Assembly: GCA_018385415.1 (NCBI GenBank)
Contig: JAHAZA010000067.1
Coordinates: 1 to 23,185 of the forward strand
Reading direction: 5' to 3'
Source of the DNA: Treponema sp.
Lineage (GTDB): Bacteria > Spirochaetota > Spirochaetia > Treponematales > Treponemataceae
Length of the DNA: 23,185 nt
Below, piece by piece: positions 7,282 through 16,054 of this stretch; the stretch's first letter is position 1; the number at the start of each line of letters is the position of its first letter. The notes beneath the pieces were generated by a model. That model was not told the DNA's origin. It worked only from the letters and a program-made list of their open reading frames with translations, and made no database searches. The translations under genes and the position numbers were made by a program.

Positions 7282-9621
7282 ATGATTCAGAAAGAAGAAT
7301 GGAACGGTTTTGAAGGCCGCTTGTGGAAGGAAGAAGTAAACGTACGTGACTTCATCCAGAATAACTACACACCTTATGATGGTGACGAAAAATTCCTTGC
7401 AGGTCCTACAGCTGCAACACAGAAATTGTTCGATGAACTTCAGAGACTTCAGAAAGAAGAACACAACAAGGTAAGTGTTGGTAAAGACGGTGTTAAGAGA
7501 ACTGGTGTCCTTGATATGGATACAAACATCGTAACATCTCTTACAGCACATGAACCAGGATATATTTGTCCAGACGGAAAGAATCTCGAAAAAGTTGTTG
7601 GTCTCCAGACAGACAAACCTTTGAAGAGAGCATTCATGCCTTACGGTGGTATCAACATGGCTGTACAGTCTTGTGAAATGTACGGTTATGATGTAGATCC
7701 AGAACTTAAAAAGATTTTTACAGAATACCACAAAACACACAACCAGGGTGTATTTGATGTTTACACACCAGAACACCGTGCTGTTCGTTCAGCACACATC
7801 TTGACAGGTTTGCCTGATACATACGGACGTGGACGTATCGTTGGTGACTACCGCCGTGTAGCACTCTATGGTATCGACCAGCTCATTAAGTTCAAACAGG
7901 CTGACTTTAATGAAATCGGTGACGGAACAATGACAAACGATGTTATCCGTCTCCGCGAAGAAGTAACAGACCAGATCAATGCCCTCAAGGGAATCAAAGC
8001 AATGGCTGCAAAATACGGCTATGACATTTCTGGTCCTGCTAAAAATGCTCGTGAAGCATTCCAGTGGTTGTACTTCGGTTACCTCGCTGCTATCAAAACA
8101 CAGAACGGTGCTGCTATGTCAGTTGGACGTGTTTCAACATTCCTCGACATCTACATCGAACGTGATATCAAAGCTGGAATTCTTACAGAAGAAGAAGCAC
8201 AGGAACTCGTAGACCACATTGTAATGAAGTTCCGTATGGTTCGTTTCGCTCGTATTGAAAGCTACAACCAGCTCTTCTCTGGTGACCCAATCTGGGCTAC
8301 ACTCGAAGTTGGTGGTCTTGGAATCGACGGACGTTCAATGGTTACAAAGAACGACTTCCGCTTCCTCCACACACTGGAAAACATGGGACCTTCTCCAGAA
8401 CCTAACATGACAGTTCTTTACTCAAAGAGACTCCCAGACAACTTCCGCAAATACTGTGCAAAAATCTCTATCGATACATCTTCAATCCAGTACGAAAACG
8501 ACGAAGTAATGCGTCCAATCTGGGGTGATGACTACTCAATCTGTTGTTGTGTATCTGCTACACAGACAGGTAAAGAAATGCAGTTCTTCGGAGCTCGTGC
8601 TAACCTTGCAAAAGCTCTTCTCTACGCATTCAACGGTGGTAAAGACGAATGTCTCAAGAAAGGTATCCAGATCGGACCTAACTATGAACCAATCGACTTC
8701 GATGTAATCGATGCATCTAACTACGACATTGTAGTTAAGAAATACCTTGCAATGCTGGAATGGTTGGCTGGTGTTTACGTAAACGTACTCAACGCTATCC
8801 ACTACATGCACGATAAATACTACTACGAAGCTGCTGAACTTGCTCTCGAAGATACAGATGTTAAACGTACATTCGCAACAGGTATCGCAGGATTCTCTCA
8901 CGTAGTTGACTCACTTTCTGCTATGAAATATGCAAAAGTTAAAGTTATCCGTGAAAAATATGATGTAGTAGACAAGAAGACTGGTAAAGTTACAGATACA
9001 GTAACTCTCGTTAAAGACTTCGAAATCGAAGGCGACTTCCCACGCTATGGTCAGGACGATGACCGCGCTGACGATATCGCTGTATGGTTGCTCAAGACAT
9101 TCATGGGAATGATCAAAAAGCACCCAACATACCGCAACGCAGAACCTTCTACTTCAATCCTTACAATTACTTCAAACGTTGTATACGGAAAAGCAACAGG
9201 TGCTCTTCCTGATGGACGTAAAGCTGGAGAGCCATTCTCACCAGGAGCTAACCCTTCATATGGTGCAGAAACAAAAGGTCTCGTAAAATCTTTGAACTCT
9301 GTAGCTAAACTTCCATACCACTATGCTTTGGACGGTATCTCAAATACACAGACAATCAACCCAAGCGCACTTGGACACGAGAAAGGTGAACAGATTGACA
9401 ACCTCGTAAACATTCTCGACGGATACTTCTCACAGGGATCACACCACTTGAACGTAAACGTATTCGGAGTTGAAAAGCTCAAGGATTGTCAGGCTCACCC
9501 TGAAAAACCTGAATACGCTAACTTCACAGTACGTGTATCTGGTTACGCTGTACGCTTTATCAACCTTACAAAGGAACAGCAGGACGACGTTATCGCTCGT
9601 ACTTGCCATGCTTCTCTCTAA
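7282..9621 (+). CDS. pflB: Formate C-acetyltransferase (pyruvate formate-lyase)
   Basis: A 779-residue glycyl-radical enzyme that cleaves pyruvate with CoA to acetyl-CoA and formate, the central step of anaerobic mixed-acid fermentation. The thiyl-radical site is SICCCVSATQ with Cys422-Cys423 aligned to the E. coli Cys418-Cys419 pair; an extra Cys421 replaces the usual Ala. The glycyl radical site RVSGYAVRF near the C-terminus has Gly754. Other hallmarks include GRGRIVGDYRRVALYG, PEPNMTVLYS and LPDGRKAGEPFSPGANPS. The start follows GAGG with an 8-nt gap. Codon use is strongly biased (AAC, TAC, CGT, GGT, CTC), as in a very highly expressed gene. Its activase gene is at 11538-12284 on the other strand. 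Confidence 0.98.
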   Translation: MIQKEEWNGFEGRLWKEEVNVRDFIQNNYTPYDGDEKFLAGPTAATQKLFDELQRLQKEEHNKVSVGKDGVKRTGVLDMDTNIVTSLTAHEPGYICPDGKNLEKVVGLQTDKPLKRAFMPYGGINMAVQSCEMYGYDVDPELKKIFTEYHKTHNQGVFDVYTPEHRAVRSAHILTGLPDTYGRGRIVGDYRRVALYGIDQLIKFKQADFNEIGDGTMTNDVIRLREEVTDQINALKGIKAMAAKYGYDISGPAKNAREAFQWLYFGYLAAIKTQNGAAMSVGRVSTFLDIYIERDIKAGILTEEEAQELVDHIVMKFRMVRFARIESYNQLFSGDPIWATLEVGGLGIDGRSMVTKNDFRFLHTLENMGPSPEPNMTVLYSKRLPDNFRKYCAKISIDTSSIQYENDEVMRPIWGDDYSICCCVSATQTGKEMQFFGARANLAKALLYAFNGGKDECLKKGIQIGPNYEPIDFDVIDASNYDIVVKKYLAMLEWLAGVYVNVLNAIHYMHDKYYYEAAELALEDTDVKRTFATGIAGFSHVVDSLSAMKYAKVKVIREKYDVVDKKTGKVTDTVTLVKDFEIEGDFPRYGQDDDRADDIAVWLLKTFMGMIKKHPTYRNAEPSTSILTITSNVVYGKATGALPDGRKAGEPFSPGANPSYGAETKGLVKSLNSVAKLPYHYALDGISNTQTINPSALGHEKGEQIDNLVNILDGYFSQGSHHLNVNVFGVEKLKDCQAHPEKPEYANFTVRVSGYAVRFINLTKEQQDDVIARTCHASL

Positions 9622-9643
9622 TTTAAGGTTTGAGAAAATGCAA

Positions 9644-9678
9644 TTAACACAAAAGTGAGTAATCACTTTTGTGTTTAA
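9644..9678 (+). terminator. 13-bp hairpin with GTAA tetraloop after pflB
   Basis: AACACAAAAGTGA and TCACTTTTGTGTT pair perfectly (9646-9658 with 9663-9675) around a GNRA-type loop; flanking TTAA extends the stem with one bulge. There is no T-run, so it may protect the pflB mRNA 3' end rather than terminate. Confidence 0.6.
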
Positions 9679-9688
9679 CAGAGCGAAG

Positions 9689-9730
9689 AAGTTCTGTTGC
9701 TGATTAGGTTCAGTAACAGAACTTTTTTTT
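9689..9730 (+). terminator. Rho-independent terminator of pflB
   Basis: A 14-bp stem (9689-9702 with 9711-9724, one G-U pair), an 8-nt loop and eight T (9723-9730). It isolates pflB from the antiporter gene. Confidence 0.9.
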
Positions 9731-9818
9731 GTTTAAAATCATTTGTGAGTTGAAGTGTTTGGGTTTAGAATTAAATTAATATTTCAATTTGCAATTCATT
9801 ATTTTTAAAGGAGTTTAT

Positions 9819-11393
9819 ATGACAGGAACTTTCTGGGCTTTGATGCCGGCTATCGTAGCCATTGCACTGGCTCTGATCACAAAGGAAGTTTACTCTTCCC
9901 TTTTCATTGGTATTATCCTCGGTGGAATTTTCTTTGCTGTTGATGGTGGTCTGGGATTTACAGGCTTTCTGCAGCATGTATTTAATGACGGATTAATAAA
10001 ACAGATTTCAGATTCTTACAATGCAGGTATTCTGATTTTCCTTGTAATACTTGGAACCATGGTCGCCCTTATGAATAAAGCTGGCGGTTCTGCCGCATTC
10101 GGTGAATGGGCAAAGACTCATATCAAGACAAAAGTCGGGGCACAGATTGCAACAGTAATTCTTGGAATTCTCATCTTCATCGATGACTACTTCAACTGTC
10201 TTACAGTTGGTTCAGTAATGAGACCAGTAACAGACAAGCACAAGGTTTCAAGAGAAAAGCTGGCATATCTTATCGACTCTACTGCAGCACCAGTCTGCAT
10301 CATAGCACCAATTTCCTCTTGGGCTGCAGCAGTTTCAGGCTTTGTCACAGAAGGCGAAAACGGAATTGCACTTTTTTGTAAAGCTATTCCTTACAACTAT
10401 TATGCATTATTCACATTAATCATGGTAATCGCTCTCATTCTTATGAAAGTAGAATTTGGATCAATGAAAAAATTTGAATCAATGGCAGAGCATGCAACTT
10501 CCAAATACCAGGATAAATACCAGGACCTTCAGAATGAAATGGGCAAAATGGAAGAAAAGAAGGGAACAAAGGGAAAAGTCATCGACCTGGTTATTCCTAT
10601 CGTAGTACTTATTATATGCTGTACATTAGGTATGATTTATTCCGGAAATTTCTTTGCCAAAATGGTCGAAGGTGAAAATGGAGAAATGATTGCAAACGCA
10701 ACATATCTTAACTTTATCGAAGCATTTGCCTCAAGTGATGCATCTGTTGGTTTAGTTCTTGGATCTTTCGCTGCATTACTGTTTACCATAATTTTCTATC
10801 TTATTAGAAAAATTATTTCTTTTGAATCTGCATTCAACTGCATCCCTGAAGGATTTAAAGCAATGGTTCCTGCAATTCTGATTCTTTCACTTGCATGGAC
10901 TCTCAAAGGAATGACAGACAGTCTCAACGCAAAAGAATTCGTAGCAGGCATCGTCAGCGGAAAAGCTGCAGCACTCCAGAGTTTCTTACCAGCAATTATT
11001 TTCGTAATCGCCGCAGGTCTTGCATTTGCAACAGGAACATCATGGGGAACATTCGGAATCCTTATTCCTATCTGTATTTCTGTATTCCCTGAAGCAACAG
11101 ATCCACTGCGCATTATTTCAATTTCTGCATGTATGGCAGGTGCTGTCTGCGGTGACCACATCTCGCCAATTTCTGACACCACAATCATGGCAAGTGCCGG
11201 CGCTCAATGTAAACACGTCGATCACGTTTCAAGCCAGATTCCATACGCACTTCTTTGTGCAGGAATTTCTTTCATCACATTTATCATTGCAGGCTTTGTA
11301 AAAAATTCTGTTATTTCGTTCTTAATCGGAGGCGTTATTCTTGCTGGTGCACTTATTGCACTTAAGTTCATTACAACACAAAAAGATGAATAA
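9819..11393 (+). CDS. Na+/H+ antiporter, NhaC family
   Basis: A 524-residue polytopic inner-membrane protein with about 12 hydrophobic segments. It has the two NhaC-family (PF03553) half-site signatures: FIDDYFNCLTVGSVMRPVTD with DSTAAPVCIIAPISSW in the first half, and FATGTSWGTFGILIPI with CGDHISPISDTTIMAS in the second. Family members exchange Na+ or organic acids against H+; the exact substrate cannot be read from sequence. The start at 9819 is set by AAGGAG 7 nt upstream; an in-frame TTG at 9789 is rejected. It lies between pflB and pflA, so a role in ion or acid balance during fermentation is reasonable but inferred. A cytoplasmic loop with a Lys/Glu-rich coiled-coil-like stretch (KYQDKYQDLQNEMGKMEEKK) lies mid-protein. 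Confidence 0.9.
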   Translation: MTGTFWALMPAIVAIALALITKEVYSSLFIGIILGGIFFAVDGGLGFTGFLQHVFNDGLIKQISDSYNAGILIFLVILGTMVALMNKAGGSAAFGEWAKTHIKTKVGAQIATVILGILIFIDDYFNCLTVGSVMRPVTDKHKVSREKLAYLIDSTAAPVCIIAPISSWAAAVSGFVTEGENGIALFCKAIPYNYYALFTLIMVIALILMKVEFGSMKKFESMAEHATSKYQDKYQDLQNEMGKMEEKKGTKGKVIDLVIPIVVLIICCTLGMIYSGNFFAKMVEGENGEMIANATYLNFIEAFASSDASVGLVLGSFAALLFTIIFYLIRKIISFESAFNCIPEGFKAMVPAILILSLAWTLKGMTDSLNAKEFVAGIVSGKAAALQSFLPAIIFVIAAGLAFATGTSWGTFGILIPICISVFPEATDPLRIISISACMAGAVCGDHISPISDTTIMASAGAQCKHVDHVSSQIPYALLCAGISFITFIIAGFVKNSVISFLIGGVILAGALIALKFITTQKDE

Positions 11394-11408
11394 GTATTCT
11401 TTTTAAAC

Positions 11409-11493
11409 AAAAAAATCCTGAGCCTAAAAAAAGTGTACCTCCAAAAATTGTCTCCAACTTTTGGGGTACACTTCAAAAGCTCAGATTTTTTTT
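11409..11493. terminator. Bidirectional terminator between nhaC-type gene and pflA
   Basis: The outer stem CTGAGC/GCTCAG (11418-11423 with 11479-11484) is flanked by seven A on the left and eight T on the right, so it works in both directions. A strong inner stem follows: AAGTGTACC with GGTACACTT (11431-11439 with 11465-11473), one bulged T, then CCAAAA with TTTTGG, and a 12-nt loop. It serves the convergent antiporter and pflA genes. Confidence 0.88.
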
Positions 11494-11537
11494 GCTCATG
11501 CAATCTGAAATATCAGAATGTTGAGCATAATCTACAC

Positions 11538-12284
11538 TTAATCACGCCATGCTGTGTATTTGTCACATTCCAGAATTGCCTTAGCATTTGCCACTCTTTC
11601 TGCTGTAGGGCTTTCTACATCTTTTAGAACATAATCGATTCCAAGCTCCTTGTACTTCATGGCTCCAAGTCCATGGTAAGGAAGAACTTCAACACGCTGA
11701 ACGTTTGACAAAGTTCTGATAAAGTCACGAGTCTGTGTCAGGTATTCATCATTGTCTGTAATACCAGGAGTGAGTACATGACGAATCCAGATTGGCTTTT
11801 TAATTTCGTCAAGGTAACGGAACATTTCTACCACATTCTTTCCGGAAACGCCTGTAAGCTTAACATGTTCTTCTTCATTAATATGCTTTATGTCCATAAG
11901 AAGAATATCAGTAACTTCCATTAACTTCTTGAACTTTTCAAACCACTCACCTTCTTTTGTAAAAGGACCACCGGCAGTATCGATACAGGTATTAATACCT
12001 TTTTCTTTTGCAAGAATAAAAAGTTCAATAAGAAAATCAATCTGCATTAAAGGTTCCCCACCACTAACAGTGATGCCGCCTTTTTTGTTCCAGTATGATT
12101 TGCAAGATAATGCTTCTTTTATAAGTTCTTCTGCTGTATATTCTGTTCCTTTTGTAATATCCCATGTATCAGGATTATGACAGAATTTGCAGCGCATCTG
12201 ACACCCCTGAAAGAAAATAATAAAACGGCTTCCAGGGCCGTCCGCACAACCAAATGATTCTAACTGATGAATATAACCTTTCAT
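11538..12284 (-). CDS. pflA: Pyruvate formate-lyase activating enzyme (radical SAM)
   Basis: A 248-residue radical SAM protein. The [4Fe-4S] cluster motif is C28-x3-C32-x2-C35 in FQGCQMRCKFCHNPDTW, followed by GGITVSGGEPLMQ (SAM-binding GGE), DTAGG and VTDILLMDIKH. The N-terminal SFGCADGPGSRFIIF is typical of PFL activases. It installs the glycyl radical on PflB (Gly754) using SAM and a reduced flavodoxin or ferredoxin. It is full length. Unlike many bacteria, where pflA follows pflB directly, here it is convergent and beyond the antiporter gene, with its own promoter. The ATG has no Shine-Dalgarno; a canonical promoter ends 6 nt before it, so the mRNA is predicted to be leaderless, unlike that of pflB. 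Confidence 0.96.
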   Translation of the reverse strand: MKGYIHQLESFGCADGPGSRFIIFFQGCQMRCKFCHNPDTWDITKGTEYTAEELIKEALSCKSYWNKKGGITVSGGEPLMQIDFLIELFILAKEKGINTCIDTAGGPFTKEGEWFEKFKKLMEVTDILLMDIKHINEEEHVKLTGVSGKNVVEMFRYLDEIKKPIWIRHVLTPGITDNDEYLTQTRDFIRTLSNVQRVEVLPYHGLGAMKYKELGIDYVLKDVESPTAERVANAKAILECDKYTAWRD

Positions 12285-12290
12285 ATAACT

Positions 12291-12319
12291 AATATACTAA
12301 AGACAGTGCTCAAAATCAA
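12291..12319 (-). promoter_or_regulatory. pflA promoter, start predicted on the ATG (leaderless)
   Basis: On the minus strand TTGATT (12314-12319), a 17-nt spacer, TATATT (12291-12296), then 6 nt to the ATG at 12284. This is the best-formed of the leaderless promoters because it has both hexamers at ideal spacing. Confidence 0.68.
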
Positions 12320-12349
12320 TCATATGAATCCACAAGATTCCTGCGAAAC

Positions 12350-14233
12350 TCACAAAAAATTTTCAACAATCCTCAAAATCGAAGTTCCAAAATATTCAAC
12401 TTTAGCTTCGCCGATTCCATGAACTTCAAGAAGCTCTGCTTTGGACCTTGGCTTTTTTATGGCAATATCAATCATTGTCTTATCACCAAAAATTACATAA
12501 GGAGGAACATCCATATCATTGGCTTTTTTCTTGCGCCATGCCTTCAACTCTTCCGCAATAAGAAGTGATTTTTCATCTGTAAGTTCTGATATAGAACTCC
12601 TTTTATGTACAACTGCTTTCTTTGCAGTCTTTGGAATTCCTAGAGTGCCTGAAGAAGAAGAATTATTTGAAGAATTTTCGCTTGGAATAAATGGCAGGAA
12701 AACTTTTTCTCTAGTTGCAAGATAAGTTCTTCCAATCCCGGTAACTTCAAGTACATTATACTCACCGGTCTTACGAATAATTTTTTTCTCGCACATTATC
12801 TGTGCAAGTTCAAACCAATCCTCACGACAAAGTTCATTTCCGATTCCCCAGGTAGAAATCATATTGTGCCCATTTTCGATAATTCGTTTATCACGGGAAC
12901 CTGTAAGTACATCGATTACATAAGTGGTTCCAAATCGGGAACCTGTTCTTATTATACATGACAAAAATTTCTGAACCGGGATTGTCATATCTTTAATTGG
13001 AAGTTCTCCCATACTGCAGATATCACAACAGCATTCAGAATTCTCTTCTTTAGGCTCATAAAATTCACCAAAATATTTTAGAAGATTTTTTCTGCGGCAT
13101 GTACGACTCTGAACAAAGGTTAACATTGACTGTAACAGAAATTCTGCCTGCTGTGGATCTGCTGAGTTTTCGAAGAAATATCTGATTTTGTGAATATCAC
13201 CAGGACTGTAAAGCAGCAAAGCAGATGAAGGTAAACCATCACGACCTGCTCTACCGATTTCCTGATAATATTCTTCAATAGATTTTGGAAGATCATAATT
13301 TATTACATAACGAACATTTGGTTTATCAATTCCCATACCAAAAGCAATCGTAGCAACAATTATCTGTACTTGATCCTTAATGAAAAGCTCCTGATTCCGT
13401 GCCCGCACTTCATCTGTTAATCCTGCATGATAATTCAGAACTGAATAACCTTTGTTATCAAGAATATCAGTCAATTCATCAACCTGTTTTCGTGAATTAC
13501 AGTAAATAATTCCGCTTTCGCCGGCATATCTTCTAATGCAGGCAATTGTCTGATCAAGAGCATTTTTTTTCGGCTGTACTTCAAGAAATATATTTGGCCT
13601 GTCAAAGCTTGAAATAAATACAGACGGATTTTTCATCTTAAGATTTTTAAGAATATCCTGCTGTACCTGTTTTGTAGCAGTTGCAGTCAATGCAATAACA
13701 ACAGCATCCGAAAAAATTGTTCTTACCGAGGCAATTTCAAGATAATCAGGCCTAAAATCATGCCCCCACTGTGAAAGACAATGAGCTTCATCAACTGCAA
13801 TACAACTGATGTTCAACGAGGAATCCTGAAGAATATCCCGAACGCGTGAAGTAGCAAGACCTTCAGGACTTACATAAACAATCTTCACAAGTCCTTTCTT
13901 TATTTCATCAACCGCAGACCTGTAAGAATTTAAATCAAGTGAACTATTTAAAAACACACAATGAATGCCAGCAGCTTCAAGGGAAGCCACCTGATTCTGC
14001 ATAAGAGAAATCAGTGGAGAAACGACAAGGGTAATACCTTCAAGAATTAATGCAGGTATCTGATAGCATAAAGATTTACCGCCGCCTGTAGGCATGATTA
14101 CAAGAGTGTCTTCTCTATCAAGAACACTCTGTACTATTTCCCGCTGCTTGTTGCGGAATGATTCGTATCCGAATACAGTCTTTAATACCACTTCTGGTTT
14201 TGCATTGATAAATGTGTCTGTTTTAATCTTCAC
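12350..14233 (-). CDS. recQ: ATP-dependent DNA helicase RecQ
   Basis: A 627-residue superfamily 2, 3'-5' DNA helicase for recombination and fork repair. Motif 0 is FGYESFRNKQREIVQ, Walker A MPTGGGKS (47-54), the DEAH box AVDEAHCLSQWGHDFRPDYL (D148-H151), motif V TIAFGMGID and motif VI YYQEIGRAGRDG. The RQC zinc site uses C in SRTCRRKNLL and ECCCDICS. The C-terminal HRDC domain covers roughly 545-627 (SLLIAEELKAWRKKKAND...LLEVHGIGEAKVEYFG). The start is placed at GTG 14233, because an extended -10 (TGGTATAAT) ends 6 nt upstream; the in-frame TTG at 14266 would translate promoter sequence and have no homology. The 3' end is close to pflA, but pflA has its own promoter. Confidence 0.94.
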   Translation of the reverse strand: MKIKTDTFINAKPEVVLKTVFGYESFRNKQREIVQSVLDREDTLVIMPTGGGKSLCYQIPALILEGITLVVSPLISLMQNQVASLEAAGIHCVFLNSSLDLNSYRSAVDEIKKGLVKIVYVSPEGLATSRVRDILQDSSLNISCIAVDEAHCLSQWGHDFRPDYLEIASVRTIFSDAVVIALTATATKQVQQDILKNLKMKNPSVFISSFDRPNIFLEVQPKKNALDQTIACIRRYAGESGIIYCNSRKQVDELTDILDNKGYSVLNYHAGLTDEVRARNQELFIKDQVQIIVATIAFGMGIDKPNVRYVINYDLPKSIEEYYQEIGRAGRDGLPSSALLLYSPGDIHKIRYFFENSADPQQAEFLLQSMLTFVQSRTCRRKNLLKYFGEFYEPKEENSECCCDICSMGELPIKDMTIPVQKFLSCIIRTGSRFGTTYVIDVLTGSRDKRIIENGHNMISTWGIGNELCREDWFELAQIMCEKKIIRKTGEYNVLEVTGIGRTYLATREKVFLPFIPSENSSNNSSSSGTLGIPKTAKKAVVHKRSSISELTDEKSLLIAEELKAWRKKKANDMDVPPYVIFGDKTMIDIAIKKPRSKAELLEVHGIGEAKVEYFGTSILRIVENFL

Positions 14234-14239
14234 ATTTTT

Positions 14240-14248
14240 ATTATACCA
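14240..14248 (-). promoter_or_regulatory. Extended -10 promoter of recQ (leaderless GTG start)
   Basis: On the minus strand TGG-TATAAT ends 6 nt before GTG 14233. No Shine-Dalgarno and no clear -35 are present. Confidence 0.6.
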
Positions 14249-14260
14249 AGCCTTACCCAC

Positions 14261-14289
14261 TTGCAAAACCCCATAAAATATTGTATATT
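14261..14289 (+). promoter_or_regulatory. Promoter of tRNA-Leu
   Basis: TTGCAA (14261-14266), a 17-nt spacer, TATATT (14284-14289), then 10 nt to the mature tRNA end. It is divergent from the recQ promoter in the same short gap. Confidence 0.65.
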
Positions 14290-14299
14290 ATCAGCACGT

Positions 14300-14382
14300 G
14301 CCGGAATGTTGGAATGGTAGACAAAGCAGACTCAAAATCTGCCGCGGGCAACCGTGTGAGAGTTCAAGTCTCTCTTCCGGTA
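14300..14382 (+). tRNA. tRNA-Leu, anticodon CAA
   Basis: An 83-nt class II tRNA. Acceptor GCCGGAA pairs with TTCCGGT (G1-U72 wobble), discriminator A. The anticodon stem GCAGA/TCTGC encloses CTCAAAA with anticodon CAA at 14333-14335, reading UUG. A long variable arm and a T arm GAGAG-TTCAAGT-CTCTC follow. CCA is not encoded. Confidence 0.96.
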
Positions 14383-14416
14383 AAAGAACTGAACATTGCT
14401 TCAGTTCTTTTTTTTT
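14382..14416 (+). terminator. Terminator of tRNA-Leu
   Basis: AAGAACTGAA and TTCAGTTCTT (14384-14393 with 14400-14409) pair perfectly around CATTGC, followed by T through 14416. Confidence 0.9.
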
Positions 14417-14449
14417 AACCTTTGCATTTTTATTTACTGCATAGTTAAT

Positions 14450-16054
14450 TTACATTTCAAACCCGCCTTCACATTTTCTTAGAACAACAGCTTCTTTTAT
14501 ATGAACGAGTTTAATATCATCACTTTCTTCCATATCAGCAATTGTTCTTGCAACTTTCAGGCACGAAGCAATTGCCCTTGGGGAAAATTCAAGTGCCTCT
14601 GATTCTTTTTTTAAATAACCATCTGCGTCTTTACTCAAGCTGCAAAATTTAAGAATATCATCTGGCTTCATCATAGCATTCTTAAATCCTTGTCTGCTTC
14701 TTTGAATTTTAATACCACAGGCAATTTTTTTACGAAGTTCTTTTGTGGACAAAGGGAGGATGTCAGCAGATTTTTCATTCATCTCACCAGTTCTGTTATT
14801 ACCAGAATTGCCTTCGACTTTTACGCGGATATCAATGCGATCCAACAAAGGCCCGGAAAATTTTTTCCAGTACATTTCCACCGCCCGGGCACTACATAAA
14901 CAGATTCTGGATTCAGAACCATAATTTCCGCAGGGACACGGATTGGTGGCCATCAACAACTGAAAGCCTGCCGGATAAGTAGTACTTCGGCCCGCTCTAC
15001 AAAGCGTAATACTTCTTGATTCCAGAGGAACTCGCAGCATTTGTAAAACTGAACTTCTAAATTCAGCCGCCTCATCCAAAAACAAAACACCATTATGAGA
15101 GAGAGAAATTTCTCCAGGCCTGCAGTTTATTCCGCCACCACACATACCTTCAATCGAAGCTGTCTGATGTGGCATCCTGAACGGAGGTATTCTCATCAAT
15201 GGATTCTTACCATTCAAAATCCCGGCCAGCGAATAAATTCTTGTAACAGGATAAGCTTCTTCAACAGTCAGTGCAGGGATAAGCTCACCAAAGCGCTGCA
15301 TACACATTGTCTTACCACAACCAGGAGGGCCAAATGCCAAAACATTATGACCACCACAAGCTGCAATCTGCAATGCCCTCACCAAAACTGTCTGATTTTT
15401 CACCATAGAAAAATCCAAACCATCATTTGCCTTAGAAAACAAAACACCATCAATCAGTTCAAATCCAACAGGAATTTCATCTTCATTTCTACAATCCAGA
15501 CCGGACGTAAAAACATCAGCATTATGAACAGCCTCAAAAGCTTCTTCCAGATTCTCCGCCGCAAAAACTTTCATTCCAGAAACCTCACGGGCTTCAGCCG
15601 CATTTTCTCTTGGAACAACGCAGAACCGTATTCCACAGGAAGCTGCCGTACTTACTGCCGCATGCACACCTCTTACCGGTCTTAAATGCCCGCTTAATTC
15701 CAACTCACCCATTACGAGTATGTCTTCATCAATCAAGGAATTTTCAAGTCCAGAAATTTCTTTGCTTTTGCCTTTCAGATTTTCAGAAGCACTCAATACA
15801 CCCAAAGCAACAGCCAGATCAAAACCTGCGCCTTCTTTTCTTAAATCAGCAGGGGATAAACTGATCAAAACTCTCTCCATCGGAAACTCATATCCTGAAT
15901 TCCTGATAGCAGAACGCATTCGCTCCCGGCTTTCCTTAACAGCGCCATCCGCAAGTCCCACAATATCGACCGCAGGAATACCACGCCTCAAGTCTACTTC
16001 AACTGTAACAAGTGAACCTTCATAACCAAATGGAGAAAAAGAAAATATCTGCAT
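14450..16054 (-). CDS. comM: YifB/ComM-like Mg-chelatase-type AAA+ ATPase
   Basis: A 534-residue protein with three parts: an N-terminal Lon-protease-like ChlI domain (residues 1-170; VTVEVDLRRGIPAVDIVGL, ISLSPADLRKEGAGFDLAVAL), a central AAA+ Mg-chelatase domain with Walker A GPPGCGKT and Walker B GVLFLDEAAEF plus the zinc-like Cys group NPCPCGNYGSESRICLC, and a C-terminal Mg-chelatase_C helical domain with SPRAIASCLKVARTIAD. ComM orthologues are hexameric helicases that promote branch migration during integration of transforming DNA; the role in a spirochaete is not established, and the gene is present in many non-competent bacteria. The start at 16054 is fixed by GAGG 6 nt upstream and the MQIFSFSPFGYEG N-terminus; an in-frame ATG at 16087 is upstream of that site and rejected. 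Confidence 0.93.
   Translation of the reverse strand: MQIFSFSPFGYEGSLVTVEVDLRRGIPAVDIVGLADGAVKESRERMRSAIRNSGYEFPMERVLISLSPADLRKEGAGFDLAVALGVLSASENLKGKSKEISGLENSLIDEDILVMGELELSGHLRPVRGVHAAVSTAASCGIRFCVVPRENAAEAREVSGMKVFAAENLEEAFEAVHNADVFTSGLDCRNEDEIPVGFELIDGVLFSKANDGLDFSMVKNQTVLVRALQIAACGGHNVLAFGPPGCGKTMCMQRFGELIPALTVEEAYPVTRIYSLAGILNGKNPLMRIPPFRMPHQTASIEGMCGGGINCRPGEISLSHNGVLFLDEAAEFRSSVLQMLRVPLESRSITLCRAGRSTTYPAGFQLLMATNPCPCGNYGSESRICLCSARAVEMYWKKFSGPLLDRIDIRVKVEGNSGNNRTGEMNEKSADILPLSTKELRKKIACGIKIQRSRQGFKNAMMKPDDILKFCSLSKDADGYLKKESEALEFSPRAIASCLKVARTIADMEESDDIKLVHIKEAVVLRKCEGGFEM

Noticed and set aside
14234..14266. Upstream TTG start for RecQ
   Set aside because: The extra 11 residues are encoded by the -10 promoter element and have no counterpart in RecQ proteins.
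15095..15685. Long plus-strand open frame antisense to comM
   Set aside because: No recognisable domains, and the minus-strand ComM motifs run through the whole stretch.
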